Shown: positions 16,812-27,331 of the stretch, in pieces
Layout of the letters: every line of letters begins with the position of its first letter
Position numbering within the stretch: the first letter of the stretch is position 1
Assembly: GCF_001517935.1 (NCBI RefSeq)
Contig: NZ_LOQF01000006.1
Span: 24,001-88,000, forward strand
Source: Sneathia sanguinegens
GTDB taxonomy: Bacteria > Fusobacteriota > Fusobacteriia > Fusobacteriales > Leptotrichiaceae
Length of the DNA stretch: 64,000 nucleotides
Direction of reading: 5' to 3'
Notes under the pieces: model-generated
What the model saw: the letters and a program-made list of their open reading frames with translations, nothing else
Databases searched by the model: none
Told to the model about the DNA's origin: nothing
Made by a program: the position numbers and the translations under genes

Positions 16812-17926
16812 AAAATATCATCTTGCCTTTTATTAGCAAATTTCATACTTTCCCTAACACAGATACCTAATTTTTTGGGATATGTTATATCTAACTCTAA
16901 TCTAGCATCAGTTTCTAAAAAACCTAAACCTTGTATATCCAAACTATCTATTTTTGTTAAACTTATACTCTCAGTTACAAATTCTTGTTCCAAATATTTT
17001 TTTCTTTCTTCCTTAGTAAAAAAATCAAAAAAATCTCCTTCAAGCAAAGTTTTAATTTTTTTCTCATTTGATACATGTATTTGTACATTTTTAGAACAAA
17101 GCACCCTGATTTTTGCCTTATTTTTTACCTTTAAATAGAGCAAACTATCAAAGAATAAAATTTGGTTTTCATTTATAGTTAAATTAGTTTCTTTCAATTT
17201 TTTATTTGGCATTAGTAAAACTGCCTTAGCTGGATCTACTAATTCTGTAAGTCTATTCTCTGGGACTATACCCGGAGTATCAATAAAGGTAATTTTAATA
17301 TCTTTATATTTTATGGTTGTACTAATATTTTTTTTAGTCGTTCCTGAATATTTAGATGTAGTTAGTCTGTCACTTCCTATTAATCTGTTTAAAACACTAG
17401 ACTTTCCTACATTTGATGCACCTATAACACAAATTTTAAGCTCTTTTTTTGAACTCAAACTTTTTATTTTATGTAATATTCCCTTTATACCTTCATTTTT
17501 TTTAGATGAAACAAAGCAAAAACTTTGAGGGAATATATTATTTTCAATAATTTTTCTTCTAAACCAAGCAGATATTTCTACCAAGCTATAGTATTTTTCT
17601 AATAAGTCTATTTTATTTAAAACAACTATACTTTCTTTACTTTCCAAAAGGTCTAAAATTTCATGTTGCATAGAAGCTTCTATATCTGTAGCATCAAAAA
17701 TTGCAAGAATATAGTCTGCTTTTTTTATACTTTCCTTTACTATTCTAACATATTCTTGCTTATCACTCAATTCCTTAGGCACTTCTCCATAATTTTTAAG
17801 TCTAAAACACTGTCTACAAATTAAATTATCTCCTAATAAAAGCTTTTCAAAAGGGATATAAGCTTTTTTATTTTTATCTTCACTTTGTAAAACTTCTCCA
17901 CAACCTTTACAAATTTTTTTAATCAT
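16808..17926 (-). CDS. yqeH: Circularly permuted ribosome-assembly GTPase YqeH
   Basis: 372 aa. N-terminal treble-clef zinc motif (CKGCGEVLQ ... CRQCF), then G motifs in permuted order: NKIDLL (G4), SSKKNEG (G5), GASNVGKSSVLNRL (G1), TTKKN (G2), DTPGI (G3). The C-terminal part is the RNA/peptide-binding region of the YqeH group. It acts in 30S subunit maturation in Bacillus. The stop overlaps a short ORF and the start overlaps the recombinase gene by 8 bases. Confidence 0.93.
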   Translation of the reverse strand: MIKKICKGCGEVLQSEDKNKKAYIPFEKLLLGDNLICRQCFRLKNYGEVPKELSDKQEYVRIVKESIKKADYILAIFDATDIEASMQHEILDLLESKESIVVLNKIDLLEKYYSLVEISAWFRRKIIENNIFPQSFCFVSSKKNEGIKGILHKIKSLSSKKELKICVIGASNVGKSSVLNRLIGSDRLTTSKYSGTTKKNISTTIKYKDIKITFIDTPGIVPENRLTELVDPAKAVLLMPNKKLKETNLTINENQILFFDSLLYLKVKNKAKIRVLCSKNVQIHVSNEKKIKTLLEGDFFDFFTKEERKKYLEQEFVTESISLTKIDSLDIQGLGFLETDARLELDITYPKKLGICVRESMKFANKRQDDIL

Positions 17927-18827
17927 CTTTTTCTCCTTCTTTTGAAAATGGTCTTGTCTTCAAGTACATATCTCTTAATGCTTTCTTGCTAATATGTGTA
18001 TAAAATTGTGTTGTAGCTATAGTACTATGCCCTAATAATTCTTGAACATATCTAATATCTACGCCACTATTAAGTAATTCTGTAGCAAAAGTATGTCTAA
18101 ATACATGAGGTGTTAATTCCTTATTTATTCCACTTTTTTTTGCATAATTCTCTATAAGTCGTCTAAGAGATCTAGTAGTCAACCTACCACCTCTTGCATT
18201 TGCAAAAACTATATTTTTATCATATATCATCTTATCTTTTTTAGCCTGTATGTATTCAAGTAAATATTTTTTTGCAGTATTACTGAAAAAGGTAATTCTT
18301 TCCTTGTCCCCTTTACCAATAACCTTCAATTCTCTTTTTTCCATATCTATCATATATTCAGATAATTCTAGCAATTCTGCTGATCTTAAACCACTTGAGT
18401 ATAAGATTTCAACTATTGCTCTATCACGAAGCCCCAATATATTACTTGTATCTATACAAGCTCTAAGTTTGCTTATATCTTCTTTTTGTAAAAAATTAGG
18501 CAATTTATTTTCAAATTTTGGTGTATTAACATAAACTGCCTTATTTTCTTTAATAATATCATTTTTCACCAAATAATCAAAAAAACTTCTTATTGCTGAA
18601 ATTTTTCTATTGATACTTCTTTTAGAAGATTTACAACTAATACTTAAATAGGCAACAAAAGATCTCAAAGTTATTATTTCAACCTTTGAGAAATCATGTA
18701 TATTTTCATTTTCTTCTAAATACTCTATTAGTTGTCTTATATCATTTCTATATGATCTTATGGTATTATAGCTTTTTCCTAAAATTACTTCATTATAGTA
18801 CAAATAATCTTCTAAATTTTTTCTCAT
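17919..18827 (-). CDS. Tyrosine recombinase, XerC/XerD type
   Basis: 302 aa. N-terminal SAM-like core-binding domain (YNTIRSYRNDIRQLIEYLEE) and C-terminal catalytic domain with the Arg of SSGLRSAELLEL, Lys of VIGKGDKER, HxxR in HVFRHTFATELL, GHSTIATTQFYTHIS with the nucleophilic Tyr. Length and motifs match chromosome dimer resolution recombinases; XerC versus XerD cannot be settled. Start ATG at 18827 overlaps the topA stop as TGATG. Confidence 0.92.
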   Translation of the reverse strand: MRKNLEDYLYYNEVILGKSYNTIRSYRNDIRQLIEYLEENENIHDFSKVEIITLRSFVAYLSISCKSSKRSINRKISAIRSFFDYLVKNDIIKENKAVYVNTPKFENKLPNFLQKEDISKLRACIDTSNILGLRDRAIVEILYSSGLRSAELLELSEYMIDMEKRELKVIGKGDKERITFFSNTAKKYLLEYIQAKKDKMIYDKNIVFANARGGRLTTRSLRRLIENYAKKSGINKELTPHVFRHTFATELLNSGVDIRYVQELLGHSTIATTQFYTHISKKALRDMYLKTRPFSKEGEKDD

Positions 18828-21043
18828 CACTTACTCTTTTTTATATTTTTAATATTTTTACATTCAGGATAACCACTACAAGCTAAGAATTTTCCGAATC
18901 TTCCTTTTTTTATAATAAAAGGCTTAGAACATTTTTCACAAAGTCCTGCTTGCTTAATTAATCTTTCATTTTCTTCTTTTTCTTTTAAAATATATTGTGA
19001 AATATGCAAAAGTCCATCTTCTACTTTAATTTCACCTTTTTTTAATTTTGATCTAATTAAAGGACTTAATGTTAATCTCTTTTTATCTTCTGCATAGTTT
19101 TCACTTTCAAGATAGGCTCCAAATCTTCCAAGCTTTTGATAGAATTTAACTCCATCTTCTTCATAATCTGTTAAAGTCCCTTTTTTCTCTTCAATAAGCT
19201 TTTCAACTTTTTCCTTTACTTTTACATAGCCCTGTTTTATTTCTTCTTTAGGTACTTCAATTCCCTTAAGAGATATTTTTTCCTCTTCATTTGTTTCACT
19301 GATCAAATATTTTCCATATATTCCAGTTTTTAATAGCATTGGTTTTTTAGAACTATCTAATACATCTGTTAAAACTTTTAATTCCTTTAATTTACTAATA
19401 TCTTTTTCATATTTATCTATATCTTTTTCCAAAGAATTATAGTATTCTTTCAAAATTTTATGCCATTCTTTTTTACCATCAGCAATTTCATCTAATTCAT
19501 TTTCCATATTAGCTGTAAATTTTATATTCATAATATTTTTAAAATGTTCTTCTAATTCTTCTTTTACATCATAACCTAAATTTGTAGGCACTAATTTTTT
19601 ATCCTCTAATATTACATACTCTCTTGTTAAAAGAGTATCTATTATACTTGCATATGTTGATGGTCTTCCTATACCTTCTGTTTCTAATTTCTTTATAATA
19701 GTTGCTTCTGTATATCTTGCTGGAGCTTTCGTAATTCCATCTTTTGTCAAAATCTTATCTATTTCTAATTTATCATTTTCTTTAATATCTGGTAAATCTT
19801 GAGTTATTATATCTTCTTGTGATTTTTGATATTTATAATATCCATCAAATGTTATTTTATTAACTGTACCTGAAAATTCTAAATTAGCTTCATTAGCTAT
19901 TATATGTAATTGATCATATTTCACAGCAGCTATTTGTGAAGTTATAAATCTACGCCAAATAAGGTTATATAACTTATTTTGATCTTTAGATAAGTAGCCT
20001 GATATTTTATCAGGTTCTAATTTCATATATGACGGTCTTATACCTTCATGTGCATCTTGAGCATTTTTATCTTTTGAAAAATACTTTCCTACGTATTCCT
20101 TACCCAAATTTTGCTCTATGTATTTTGCTGCTTGTTCTTGTGCTTCTTTTGAAACTCTAGTTGAGTCTGTTCTCATATAAGTAATTAAACCCTTAGTTTG
20201 CCCTGCTATTTCTAAACCTTCATATAATTGTTGAGCAATTCTCATTGTTTTAGATGCAGAAAAACCTAAATATGAGGCTGCTAATTGTTGCATTGTACTT
20301 GTTTTAAAAACTAAAGGTGGTCTTTGTGTTTTCTTTTTGATATCTACTTTTGTAGCTAAAATATATTCTGGCAACTTCAATTCAAAAGTTTCATCAAATA
20401 TCTTATCAACTTTTTCTCCATCAATTTTACTAAGTTTCAATTCTATATTATTTTTCAGTAAAACACTAAACTCTCTGTATTTTTTAGGTACAAAAGATTT
20501 TATTTCATCTTCTAAATCACATATTATTTTTAAAGTAACTGATTGAACTCTTCCAGCACTAGCATTTCTATTAATAGTTTTCCAAAGTAGGGGACTTATC
20601 TTATATCCCACTATTCTATCAAGCAATCTTCTTGTTTGTTGTGCATCTACCAAATTAATATCTATTTCTCTAGGTTTTTTTATAGCATTTTTTATAGCTG
20701 TAGCTGTTATTTCATTAAATACTATTCTTTTCATTTTTTCTGGCAATTTTATATAGTTGGATATATGCCAAGCTATTGCTTCTCCTTCTCTATCCAAATC
20801 GGAAGCAAGATATACTATATCTGAACTCTTTGCCTTAGTTTTTAATTTCTTTAAAAGTTCACCTTTACCTTTTATTGTTTTATACTTAGGTATAAATCCA
20901 TTTTCTATGTCTATTCCTAATGTTGATTTTGGTAAATCTACTACATGTCCATAAGAAGCTTGAACTTCATAATTCTTTCCTAATATTTTTTCAATAGTCT
21001 TTGCTTTAGATGGTGATTCAACTATTACCAAAAATTTTTTCAC
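18827..21043 (-). CDS. topA: DNA topoisomerase I
   Basis: 738 aa. TOPRIM domain at the N-terminus (VIVESPSKAKTI, SDLDREGEAIAWH), type IA core with the active-site Tyr in GLITYMRTDSTR, PTNLGYDV, and a C-terminal four-Cys zinc ribbon (CEKC ... FLACSGYPEC). Only one zinc ribbon is present. It relaxes negative supercoils. A longer frame exists, but GGAGGG lies six bases before the GTG at 21043 and the conserved N-terminus begins there, so GTG is the start. It overlaps the end of dprA. Confidence 0.96.
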   Translation of the reverse strand: MKKFLVIVESPSKAKTIEKILGKNYEVQASYGHVVDLPKSTLGIDIENGFIPKYKTIKGKGELLKKLKTKAKSSDIVYLASDLDREGEAIAWHISNYIKLPEKMKRIVFNEITATAIKNAIKKPREIDINLVDAQQTRRLLDRIVGYKISPLLWKTINRNASAGRVQSVTLKIICDLEDEIKSFVPKKYREFSVLLKNNIELKLSKIDGEKVDKIFDETFELKLPEYILATKVDIKKKTQRPPLVFKTSTMQQLAASYLGFSASKTMRIAQQLYEGLEIAGQTKGLITYMRTDSTRVSKEAQEQAAKYIEQNLGKEYVGKYFSKDKNAQDAHEGIRPSYMKLEPDKISGYLSKDQNKLYNLIWRRFITSQIAAVKYDQLHIIANEANLEFSGTVNKITFDGYYKYQKSQEDIITQDLPDIKENDKLEIDKILTKDGITKAPARYTEATIIKKLETEGIGRPSTYASIIDTLLTREYVILEDKKLVPTNLGYDVKEELEEHFKNIMNIKFTANMENELDEIADGKKEWHKILKEYYNSLEKDIDKYEKDISKLKELKVLTDVLDSSKKPMLLKTGIYGKYLISETNEEEKISLKGIEVPKEEIKQGYVKVKEKVEKLIEEKKGTLTDYEEDGVKFYQKLGRFGAYLESENYAEDKKRLTLSPLIRSKLKKGEIKVEDGLLHISQYILKEKEENERLIKQAGLCEKCSKPFIIKKGRFGKFLACSGYPECKNIKNIKKSK

Positions 21044-21863
21044 TTTTTTCCCTCCAGCAATATTCATATGCAATATCACTTGCATTTAAAACTAATTTAG
21101 CCTCATTTTTCATTATTAAATTATTACAACCTTCGAAAGATTTATCAAAAATACTACCCGGACTTGCATATATTTCTTTATTATATAAACCTGCAAGCTT
21201 TGCTGTAATTAATGAACCTCCTGATTTATATGACTGTGGTATATATACCAAATTAGAAATAGCTGCAATTATTCTATTTCTAATAACAAAATTATACTTC
21301 TGTAAGACTTCTCCTTTTCTAAATTCAGAAATTAAAGTCCCTCTTCTTTCAATTTCATCTTTTAATTTTTTATTTTCTAAAGGATAACAATCATAAATAC
21401 TTGTGGGCAATACTGCAATAGTATGTATATTATTTTCTAATGAAGCTTTATGAGCAATAGTATCAATTCCCTTTGCCAAGCCACTAATTATACTTATATT
21501 TTCATATTTAGAAAGCCCCTTTATTATATGCCTACAAGTTTTTTCACCTAAATTAGTATATTTTCTTGTTCCTACTACAGCTACTCGCCAATTAGCAGGT
21601 AATTTTTTCCCTTTTAAGAATAAAAATGTAGGAAAATCTTCAATTTGCCTAAGAAAGTCTGGATATTCATCATCATAATATGAAATAATTCGTAAATCCT
21701 TATCGCTATTTTCATATTCTCTACATTTTTCTATTTTTCTTTTTATTTCATCATTTAATTTATCAAAGTTATTATATACACTTTCTATTGTAGTGTATGT
21801 TTTCATTAATTTTCTTATTTGTGAATTTTTCAATTCTGTGTTTAATAAACACGACCAATCCAT
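21018..21863 (-). CDS. dprA: DNA-processing protein DprA (Smf)
   Basis: 281 aa. Rossmann-like DprA core: FLFLKGKKLP, VAVVGTRKYTNLG, IISGLAKGIDTIAHKASL, IAVLPTSIYDCYP, NRIIAAISNLVYIPQS, SGGSLITAKLA and EIYASPGSIFD. DprA loads RecA on incoming single-stranded DNA during natural transformation. The C-terminal winged-helix domain found in some homologues is absent, and the N-terminal SAM-like part is short. Its 3' end overlaps topA. Confidence 0.94.
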   Translation of the reverse strand: MDWSCLLNTELKNSQIRKLMKTYTTIESVYNNFDKLNDEIKRKIEKCREYENSDKDLRIISYYDDEYPDFLRQIEDFPTFLFLKGKKLPANWRVAVVGTRKYTNLGEKTCRHIIKGLSKYENISIISGLAKGIDTIAHKASLENNIHTIAVLPTSIYDCYPLENKKLKDEIERRGTLISEFRKGEVLQKYNFVIRNRIIAAISNLVYIPQSYKSGGSLITAKLAGLYNKEIYASPGSIFDKSFEGCNNLIMKNEAKLVLNASDIAYEYCWREKSEKIFGNS

Positions 21864-21873
21864 AGCACTCCTT

Positions 21874-22602
21874 TTAAATTGAGCTTAAAACATGGATATC
21901 TTCTTGTATTCTTCTTGAATTATCATAATTTGCGTATGTTTTTAAGTATTTCAAGGCTTGAGAAAATTTACCTTTTCCCTTATATGCCATTGCTAAACCT
22001 AAATATGACTTTGCATGTGATGAATTAACATTCAAAATATTGTTATATAGCTTAATTGCTTGATCATATCTTCCTATCATTCTAGCTGTTGTTGCTGCTA
22101 AATATATATTTTTTATATTTCTACTTCTATCTCTTAATGCCAAATTCATTGCATGTTCATATAGACCTTCCTTGATATATAGCATAGCTAATGAATGAAT
22201 TGCTTCTGAATTACCCGTTGAAACAACTTGTTGTTCATATTTCTTATATTTTTCAAATTTTGCAGCATCAGCTACATGTTCTGCTGGTAAGCCCGGTAAA
22301 GTTCCAGAATCCTTAGTAGTTAATTCATCATTCTCTTGTACTTCTACATCTGAGGCCCCTAAATTATTTAAAACATCTGCTGATGTATTCTTAATTTTTT
22401 CCTTTATTTCATTCACAACTGCTTCTATTGCTTTTTTATCATCATCTGAAATAGCCTTTTTCATAGCTTCTTTACTTTTTGATAAAGCTCCATTGTAGTC
22501 TTTATTTTGTAAATCCTTATCTATATTTTGTAAATCAGTAATTATATCTGCAAATACTATTGATGCAAGACTTATTAGCAAAACTACTATAGATTTTTTC
22601 AT
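21874..22602 (-). CDS. Secreted TPR-repeat protein
   Basis: 242 aa. Cleavable signal peptide (VLLISLASIVFA, cleavage near 18), a helical Lys/Asp-rich half, a Pro-containing linker (TLPGLPAEHV), then three or so tetratricopeptide repeats (IHSLAMLYIKEGLYEHAMNLA; RMIGRYDQAIKLYNNIL; SYLGLAMAYKGKGKFSQALKYL). Expected in the periplasm as a protein-interaction scaffold. Partner unknown. Sits between asnS and dprA in the same transcript. Confidence 0.75.
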   Translation of the reverse strand: MKKSIVVLLISLASIVFADIITDLQNIDKDLQNKDYNGALSKSKEAMKKAISDDDKKAIEAVVNEIKEKIKNTSADVLNNLGASDVEVQENDELTTKDSGTLPGLPAEHVADAAKFEKYKKYEQQVVSTGNSEAIHSLAMLYIKEGLYEHAMNLALRDRSRNIKNIYLAATTARMIGRYDQAIKLYNNILNVNSSHAKSYLGLAMAYKGKGKFSQALKYLKTYANYDNSRRIQEDIHVLSSI

Positions 22603-22610
22603 AGTCCCTC

Positions 22611-23978
22611 CTAATATTCAAGAGATTTTGTTGTTCTTGGAAATGGCAATACATCTCTTATATTTTCAATACCTGTTACATACATTAACATTCTTTCAAA
22701 TCCTAAACCAAAACCTGAATGTGGAACTGAACCATATTTTCTTAATTCAAGATACCATTCATAATTATCCATATTCAACCCTTTTTGCTTTATAACTTCC
22801 ATTAATTTATCATAGTCATCTTCTCTTTGACTACCACCAACTATTTCTCCTATACCTGGTGCAAGTAAATCAACGGCTCTAACTGTCTTTTTATCTTCAT
22901 TTAATTTCATATAAAATGCTTTAATATCTTTTGGATAGTCTGTAACAAAGACTGGTTTTTTGAATATTTTTTCTGCCAAATATCTTTCATGTTCTGTTTT
23001 AAGATCCATTCCCCATTCTACAGGAATTTCAAATTTTTGTTTAGAATCTTTTAATAATTTTATAGCTTCTGTATATGTTACTCTTGCAAAACCACTTTCT
23101 ACTATGTTAGTTAACTTATCTATAAGTCCTTTTTGAATAAATGAATTAAAAAATTCCATTTCTTCTTTTGCATTAGTTAATACATATTGAATTATATACT
23201 TTATCATATCTTCTATAATATCTAAAGTAACATTCAAATCTGCAAAAGCTATTTCAGGTTCTATCATCCAAAATTCTGCAGCATGTTTTTTTGTATTTGA
23301 TTCTTCTGCTCTAAATGTTGGTCCAAAAGTATATGTATTTTTAAAAGCTGTTGCAAAAGCCTCAACATGTAATTGCCCTGTTACTGTAAGATATGCAGGT
23401 TTTGCAAAAAAATCTTCCTTATAGTCTACCTTCTTTAAATTATTCAAATTTAATGTAGTTACTTGAAACATTTCTCCTGCACCTTCAGCATCTGTACCTG
23501 TTATTAAAGGTGTTTGAACATAAACAAAGTTTCTTTCTTGGAAAAATTTATGTATTGCATAAGATAAAAGTGATCTAACTCTAAATACAGCATTAAATGT
23601 ATTAGTTCTAGGTCTTAGATGAGCAATAGTTCTTAAAAATTCAACACTATGTCTTTTATTTTGTAAAGGATATTTTTCATCGCAAGCATTATATACACTA
23701 ATCTTATTTGCCTTTATTTCATAATCTTGACCACTACCTATTGATTTTACAACTGTTCCTTCTACTTTAATTGATGAATATACATTTAATTTTGCAATTT
23801 CAGAAAAATTATCTAATGTTTCATCATACACTACTTGTATACCTTTAAAATTAGTCCCATCATTAAATTCAATAAAACCAAAATTCTTTTGATCTCTATT
23901 TTTCTTTATCCAACCAGATAATTCTACATTTTTGTCTAAGTACTTATCTATCTCTTTTAAAAGTAATCTTAATTCCAT
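22611..23978 (-). CDS. asnS: Asparaginyl-tRNA synthetase
   Basis: 455 aa class IIb synthetase. OB-fold anticodon-binding domain ([25 protein letters not shown]) then catalytic domain with motif 2 ([25 protein letters not shown]) and motif 3 ([15 protein letters not shown]); the A(E)FW signature and [12 protein letters not shown] fit AsnRS rather than AspRS. The ATG at 23978 follows GAGGAGAT, so the six extra codons of the longer frame are not used. A promoter lies at 24010-24038. Confidence 0.96.
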   Translation of the reverse strand: MELRLLLKEIDKYLDKNVELSGWIKKNRDQKNFGFIEFNDGTNFKGIQVVYDETLDNFSEIAKLNVYSSIKVEGTVVKSIGSGQDYEIKANKISVYNACDEKYPLQNKRHSVEFLRTIAHLRPRTNTFNAVFRVRSLLSYAIHKFFQERNFVYVQTPLITGTDAEGAGEMFQVTTLNLNNLKKVDYKEDFFAKPAYLTVTGQLHVEAFATAFKNTYTFGPTFRAEESNTKKHAAEFWMIEPEIAFADLNVTLDIIEDMIKYIIQYVLTNAKEEMEFFNSFIQKGLIDKLTNIVESGFARVTYTEAIKLLKDSKQKFEIPVEWGMDLKTEHERYLAEKIFKKPVFVTDYPKDIKAFYMKLNEDKKTVRAVDLLAPGIGEIVGGSQREDDYDKLMEVIKQKGLNMDNYEWYLELRKYGSVPHSGFGLGFERMLMYVTGIENIRDVLPFPRTTKSLEY

Positions 23979-24009
23979 ATCTATCTCCTCATTCATCTTC
24001 TTAAAATTG

Positions 24010-24038
24010 ATTATAGCATATTTTGAAATTTCCTACAA
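24010..24038 (-). promoter_or_regulatory. Promoter of asnS
   Basis: Minus strand TTGTAG (24033-24038), 17-base spacer ending in TGC (extended -10), TATAAT (24010-24015), just past the mgtA terminator and 32 bases before the asnS ATG. Confidence 0.75.
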
Positions 24039-24041
24039 TAA

Positions 24042-24070
24042 AAAGCCTCTAGGTTTAACCTAAAGGCTTT
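24042..24070 (-). terminator. Terminator after mgtA
   Basis: On the minus strand AAAGCCTTTAGGTT pairs with AACCTAGAGGCTTT (one mismatch), followed by TTTTTATT. It overlaps the end of the region just after the mgtA stop. Confidence 0.85.
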
Positions 24071-24073
24071 ATG

Positions 24074-26773
24074 CTATAGTAATCTATTATAGTGTTTGAA
24101 ATATTCCTTTTTTACTATTGTAGCTAATATCATGTAGATAATAATACAAGGTATTAAATATAGGAAATAATTAAGAGGTAAATCAATAAATCCTAGATAT
24201 TTACCAATTTCTGTAAAAGGAATAATTGTTAATAAAATAATTCCTGATAAAGTTAGTGTTGTAACTGGGAAAGAAGCCCTGCTTTGTATAAATGGTATTT
24301 TTATTGTTCTTATCATATGTATTACAAGACTTTGACTCCACATTGATTCAACAAACCAACCTGTTTGAAATAAAGCTATATAGCCTAATTTCATCATATT
24401 TAACTGTGTTCCTTGATAAACCTTTGCTAAATTGTGGAATAAAACTCCATGTGATATTACAAGTGGACAAAGTATAAAATACATAAATATATAGGTAGTA
24501 ATATCAAATATTGAACTTATAGGCCCTATCCATAACATAAAACTTTTAATAGATCCTGCTTCCCATTGACAAGGTTTATCAAGCAAATCATCATCTACAT
24601 TATCCCAAGGTATAGCTGTACATGACAAATCGTAAATTAAATTTAATATTATTAAATGTAAACTTTCCATTGGTAAAAATGGCAACATTGCTGATGCAAC
24701 TAATACAGATAACATATTACCAAAATTAGATGAAGCTGTAATTTTTATATACTTTATCATATTAGCATATGTTTTTCTTCCCTCAAGAATACCTTTTTCC
24801 AATACTCTCAAATCTTTTTCTAGTAATATTATATCTGCTGATTCTTTTGCAATATCTACTGCTGTATCAACTGATATTCCAATATCAGCCGCTTTCATAG
24901 CTGCAGCATCATTTATACCATCTCCTAAAAAGCCAACAACATGTCCATTTTCTCTTAACATACTAACTATTCTTGTCTTTTGTTCAGGGCTTAATTTTGC
25001 AAATACATCAGCTACTTCAACAGCAATTTTAAGTCTTTTATCATCCATTTGTTCAATTTCGCTACCCAAAAACATATTATTTATTTTTAAACCAACTTGT
25101 TTACAAACTGTTCTTGTAACAAGGTCATTATCTCCAGTCAAAACTTTTGTAGAAACCCCATGTTTTTTCAAAGCTTTTATTGCAGATTCTGTTGATTCCT
25201 TTGGTGGATCTAAAAATGCAAGATATCCAATTAATACCATATCAACTTCTTCAGTTAGTTTTCCTCTTTTTTTCTTTGCTAAAGCCAAAACACGAAAACC
25301 CTTTTCATTTAATTTATTTACTATATTTAATATTTTTTCTTTTAATTGTTCTGTAACTTCTTTAACTTCTTTATTATCTTCTACATATTTACAAATTGAT
25401 AACATTTCTTCTACGGCACCTTTAGTAACCATTTTAATTGTTCCAGTTTTCTTATTTTTTACTACAGTAGATAGTCTTCTTCTTTTAAAATCAAAGGGAA
25501 TTTCATCTATTTTTTCATAATTTTCAGACAAATCTTCTAAATTTTTATCCAAATTTTCTAATTCTTCAGTTTTTTTAATTATAGCTAAATCCATAAGATT
25601 TTTATAACCTGTTTGAAAGTAGCTATTTAAATATGCGTATCTTAGTACTCTAACATCATCTAAGCCATTTACATTGTAATAATATTGCAAAACAACCTTA
25701 TCCTGTGTTATAGTTCCTGTTTTATCAGTACATAAAATATCTATAGCTCCAAAATTTTGTATAGAATTTATATTTTTAACTATAGTATTTTTTTTGCTCA
25801 TAGATACAGCCCCTTTTGCAAGACTTGTTGTAACTATCATAGGTAACATTTCAGGTGTCAAACCGACAGCTATTGAAATTCCAAATAAAAAGGCAGATAT
25901 CCAATCTCCTTTAGTTATACCATTTATAATAAACACTAAAGGAACCATAAGTAACATAAATTTAATTAATAGCCAACTTACAGAGTTTACACCTTTTGTG
26001 AAGTTTGTTTCTACAGCTTCCTTTGCTACTGCACTTGCCATAGTACCAAATAAAGTATTATCTCCTACATTAATAACAACTGCAGTTGCTGATCCTGAAA
26101 TAACATTTGTTCCCATAAAAGCAATATTTGAATATTCCATTATACTCTTGGTTTCTTTATTAGTTTCTGAAATTTTTTCTATAGGTTCACTTTCCCCTGT
26201 TATGCTCGCCTGATTAATAAATAAGTCCTTAGCTTCTAATAATCTTAGATCTGCAGGTATCATATCTCCAGCTGACAAATGCACTATATCTCCAACTACC
26301 AATTCATCAAGTGGTATTTCTACCTTATTTTGTTCCTTTCTTGTTACTGTACAAGTAGTTGTAATCATAGATAATAACTTTTCAGCGGCATTCCCACTTC
26401 TTGATTCTTGTATAAATCTAAGCGTTCCTGATATTATTATAAGTATAATAATTATACTAACAGTATAGTAATTAAGATCTTGTTTATTACTTCCAAATAA
26501 ATTAAAATATGGAAATATTATATCAGTCATACTTGATACAAAGGCTATACATAATAGTATTGCTGTGAATGGATTAATAAAGGCTTCCAAAACTCTTTTT
26601 ACAACAGATTTTTTCTTTTCTTTTGTTACCTTGTTAATTCCATTTAAATTTCTACTTTTTTCTACACCCTCTTGTGTTAAACCAGCAAGCACTGTTTTTA
26701 GGCTATTTAATGTTTCAATTATTGAGTGTGTTGCACAAAAATGTACTCTTTCACTATTAGTCTTCTTTTCCAT
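24074..26773 (-). CDS. mgtA: P3B-type Mg2+-importing ATPase (MgtA/MgtB type)
   Basis: 899 aa. All P-type ATPase motifs: TGES in the actuator domain, DKTGTIT with the phosphorylated Asp, LTGDN and [16 protein letters not shown] in the P domain, about ten membrane spans. Regions such as [12 protein letters not shown] and IPWDNVDDD are typical of the P3B magnesium group. It imports Mg2+ at the cost of ATP. The Shine-Dalgarno is an unusual run of six G (26780-26785), six bases before the ATG. A paralogue lies upstream with a winged-helix regulator between them. Confidence 0.93.
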   Translation of the reverse strand: MEKKTNSERVHFCATHSIIETLNSLKTVLAGLTQEGVEKSRNLNGINKVTKEKKKSVVKRVLEAFINPFTAILLCIAFVSSMTDIIFPYFNLFGSNKQDLNYYTVSIIIILIIISGTLRFIQESRSGNAAEKLLSMITTTCTVTRKEQNKVEIPLDELVVGDIVHLSAGDMIPADLRLLEAKDLFINQASITGESEPIEKISETNKETKSIMEYSNIAFMGTNVISGSATAVVINVGDNTLFGTMASAVAKEAVETNFTKGVNSVSWLLIKFMLLMVPLVFIINGITKGDWISAFLFGISIAVGLTPEMLPMIVTTSLAKGAVSMSKKNTIVKNINSIQNFGAIDILCTDKTGTITQDKVVLQYYYNVNGLDDVRVLRYAYLNSYFQTGYKNLMDLAIIKKTEELENLDKNLEDLSENYEKIDEIPFDFKRRRLSTVVKNKKTGTIKMVTKGAVEEMLSICKYVEDNKEVKEVTEQLKEKILNIVNKLNEKGFRVLALAKKKRGKLTEEVDMVLIGYLAFLDPPKESTESAIKALKKHGVSTKVLTGDNDLVTRTVCKQVGLKINNMFLGSEIEQMDDKRLKIAVEVADVFAKLSPEQKTRIVSMLRENGHVVGFLGDGINDAAAMKAADIGISVDTAVDIAKESADIILLEKDLRVLEKGILEGRKTYANMIKYIKITASSNFGNMLSVLVASAMLPFLPMESLHLIILNLIYDLSCTAIPWDNVDDDLLDKPCQWEAGSIKSFMLWIGPISSIFDITTYIFMYFILCPLVISHGVLFHNLAKVYQGTQLNMMKLGYIALFQTGWFVESMWSQSLVIHMIRTIKIPFIQSRASFPVTTLTLSGIILLTIIPFTEIGKYLGFIDLPLNYFLYLIPCIIIYMILATIVKKEYFKHYNRLL

Positions 26774-26810
26774 CTTTATCCCCCCTTTTTTCTATTACAC
26801 TATTATTGTA

Positions 26811-26849
26811 CAAAAAAAGCAAGAAATAAAGTATGGCTAAATTCTTGCT
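26811..26849 (-). terminator. Terminator between winged-helix gene and mgtA
   Basis: On the minus strand AGCAAGAA/TTCTTGCT (8 bp, 16-base loop) followed by seven T. It separates the regulator transcript from mgtA; only about 40 bases remain before the mgtA ATG, so any mgtA promoter must lie close by. I see only weak -10 candidates (TACAAT). Confidence 0.7.
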
Positions 26850-26855
26850 ATTTTC

Positions 26856-27323
26856 TTACTTTTCATTAAATTTGTAGCCTATCCCCCAAATAGTTAAAAT
26901 ATATTCAGGGTTATCTGGATTATCTTCTATTTTCTTTCTTATTTTTCGTATAAATGCCATTATATTACTATCATCCATTAAATAATCTTCATCCCAAACT
27001 GCTGTATATATTTGTTCTTTTGTAAAAACTTCTCCTCTATTTTTAGCTAGGAATAATAGTATGTCAAATTCCTTAGGTGTCAAAAATATTTCTTTATCTT
27101 TTTTTAATATTTTTCTTGCAATAGGATAAATGAATAAATCATGTATTTTAATTACACCATTATTCTTTTTTTCACCATCTTTTTTTTCAATAACCAACAT
27201 TTGTACATCTTCATTTAATAAGTCTTTTAAAGCTTCTATTAATGTATTCGTATTTTTACATTCTTGAATTATTTTTTCTATAGTTAGACTATCTAATATT
27301 AAATGTTCTATACTTTTTTTCAT
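26856..27323 (-). CDS. Receiver-less OmpR/PhoB-type winged-helix regulator
   Basis: 155 aa. The last ~95 residues form a trans_reg_C winged helix: FLTPKEFDILLFLAKNRGEVFTKEQIYTAVW, DDSNIMAFIRKIRKKIEDNP, YILTIWGIGYKF. The first ~55 residues are helical with no phospho-acceptor Asp pattern, so there is no receiver domain and no partner histidine kinase nearby. It lies nine bases after the second P3B ATPase gene and just before mgtA. By position it likely regulates these transporters, but what it senses is unknown. Confidence 0.85.
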   Translation of the reverse strand: MKKSIEHLILDSLTIEKIIQECKNTNTLIEALKDLLNEDVQMLVIEKKDGEKKNNGVIKIHDLFIYPIARKILKKDKEIFLTPKEFDILLFLAKNRGEVFTKEQIYTAVWDEDYLMDDSNIMAFIRKIRKKIEDNPDNPEYILTIWGIGYKFNEK

Positions 27324-27331
27324 AAGTCCTC

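Noticed and set aside
16603..16836. Plus-strand open frame spanning the yycJ-yqeH junction
   Set aside because: Antisense to well-supported genes, low-complexity Phe/Ile content, no ribosome-binding site.
21043..21085. Longer topA start
   Set aside because: The extra residues do not resemble TopA and GGAGGG lies directly before the GTG at 21043.
26774..26855. Mg2+ riboswitch (M-box or mgtA leader) ahead of mgtA
   Set aside because: Only 82 bases separate the genes and they hold the upstream terminator; there is no room for a known Mg2+-sensing RNA.
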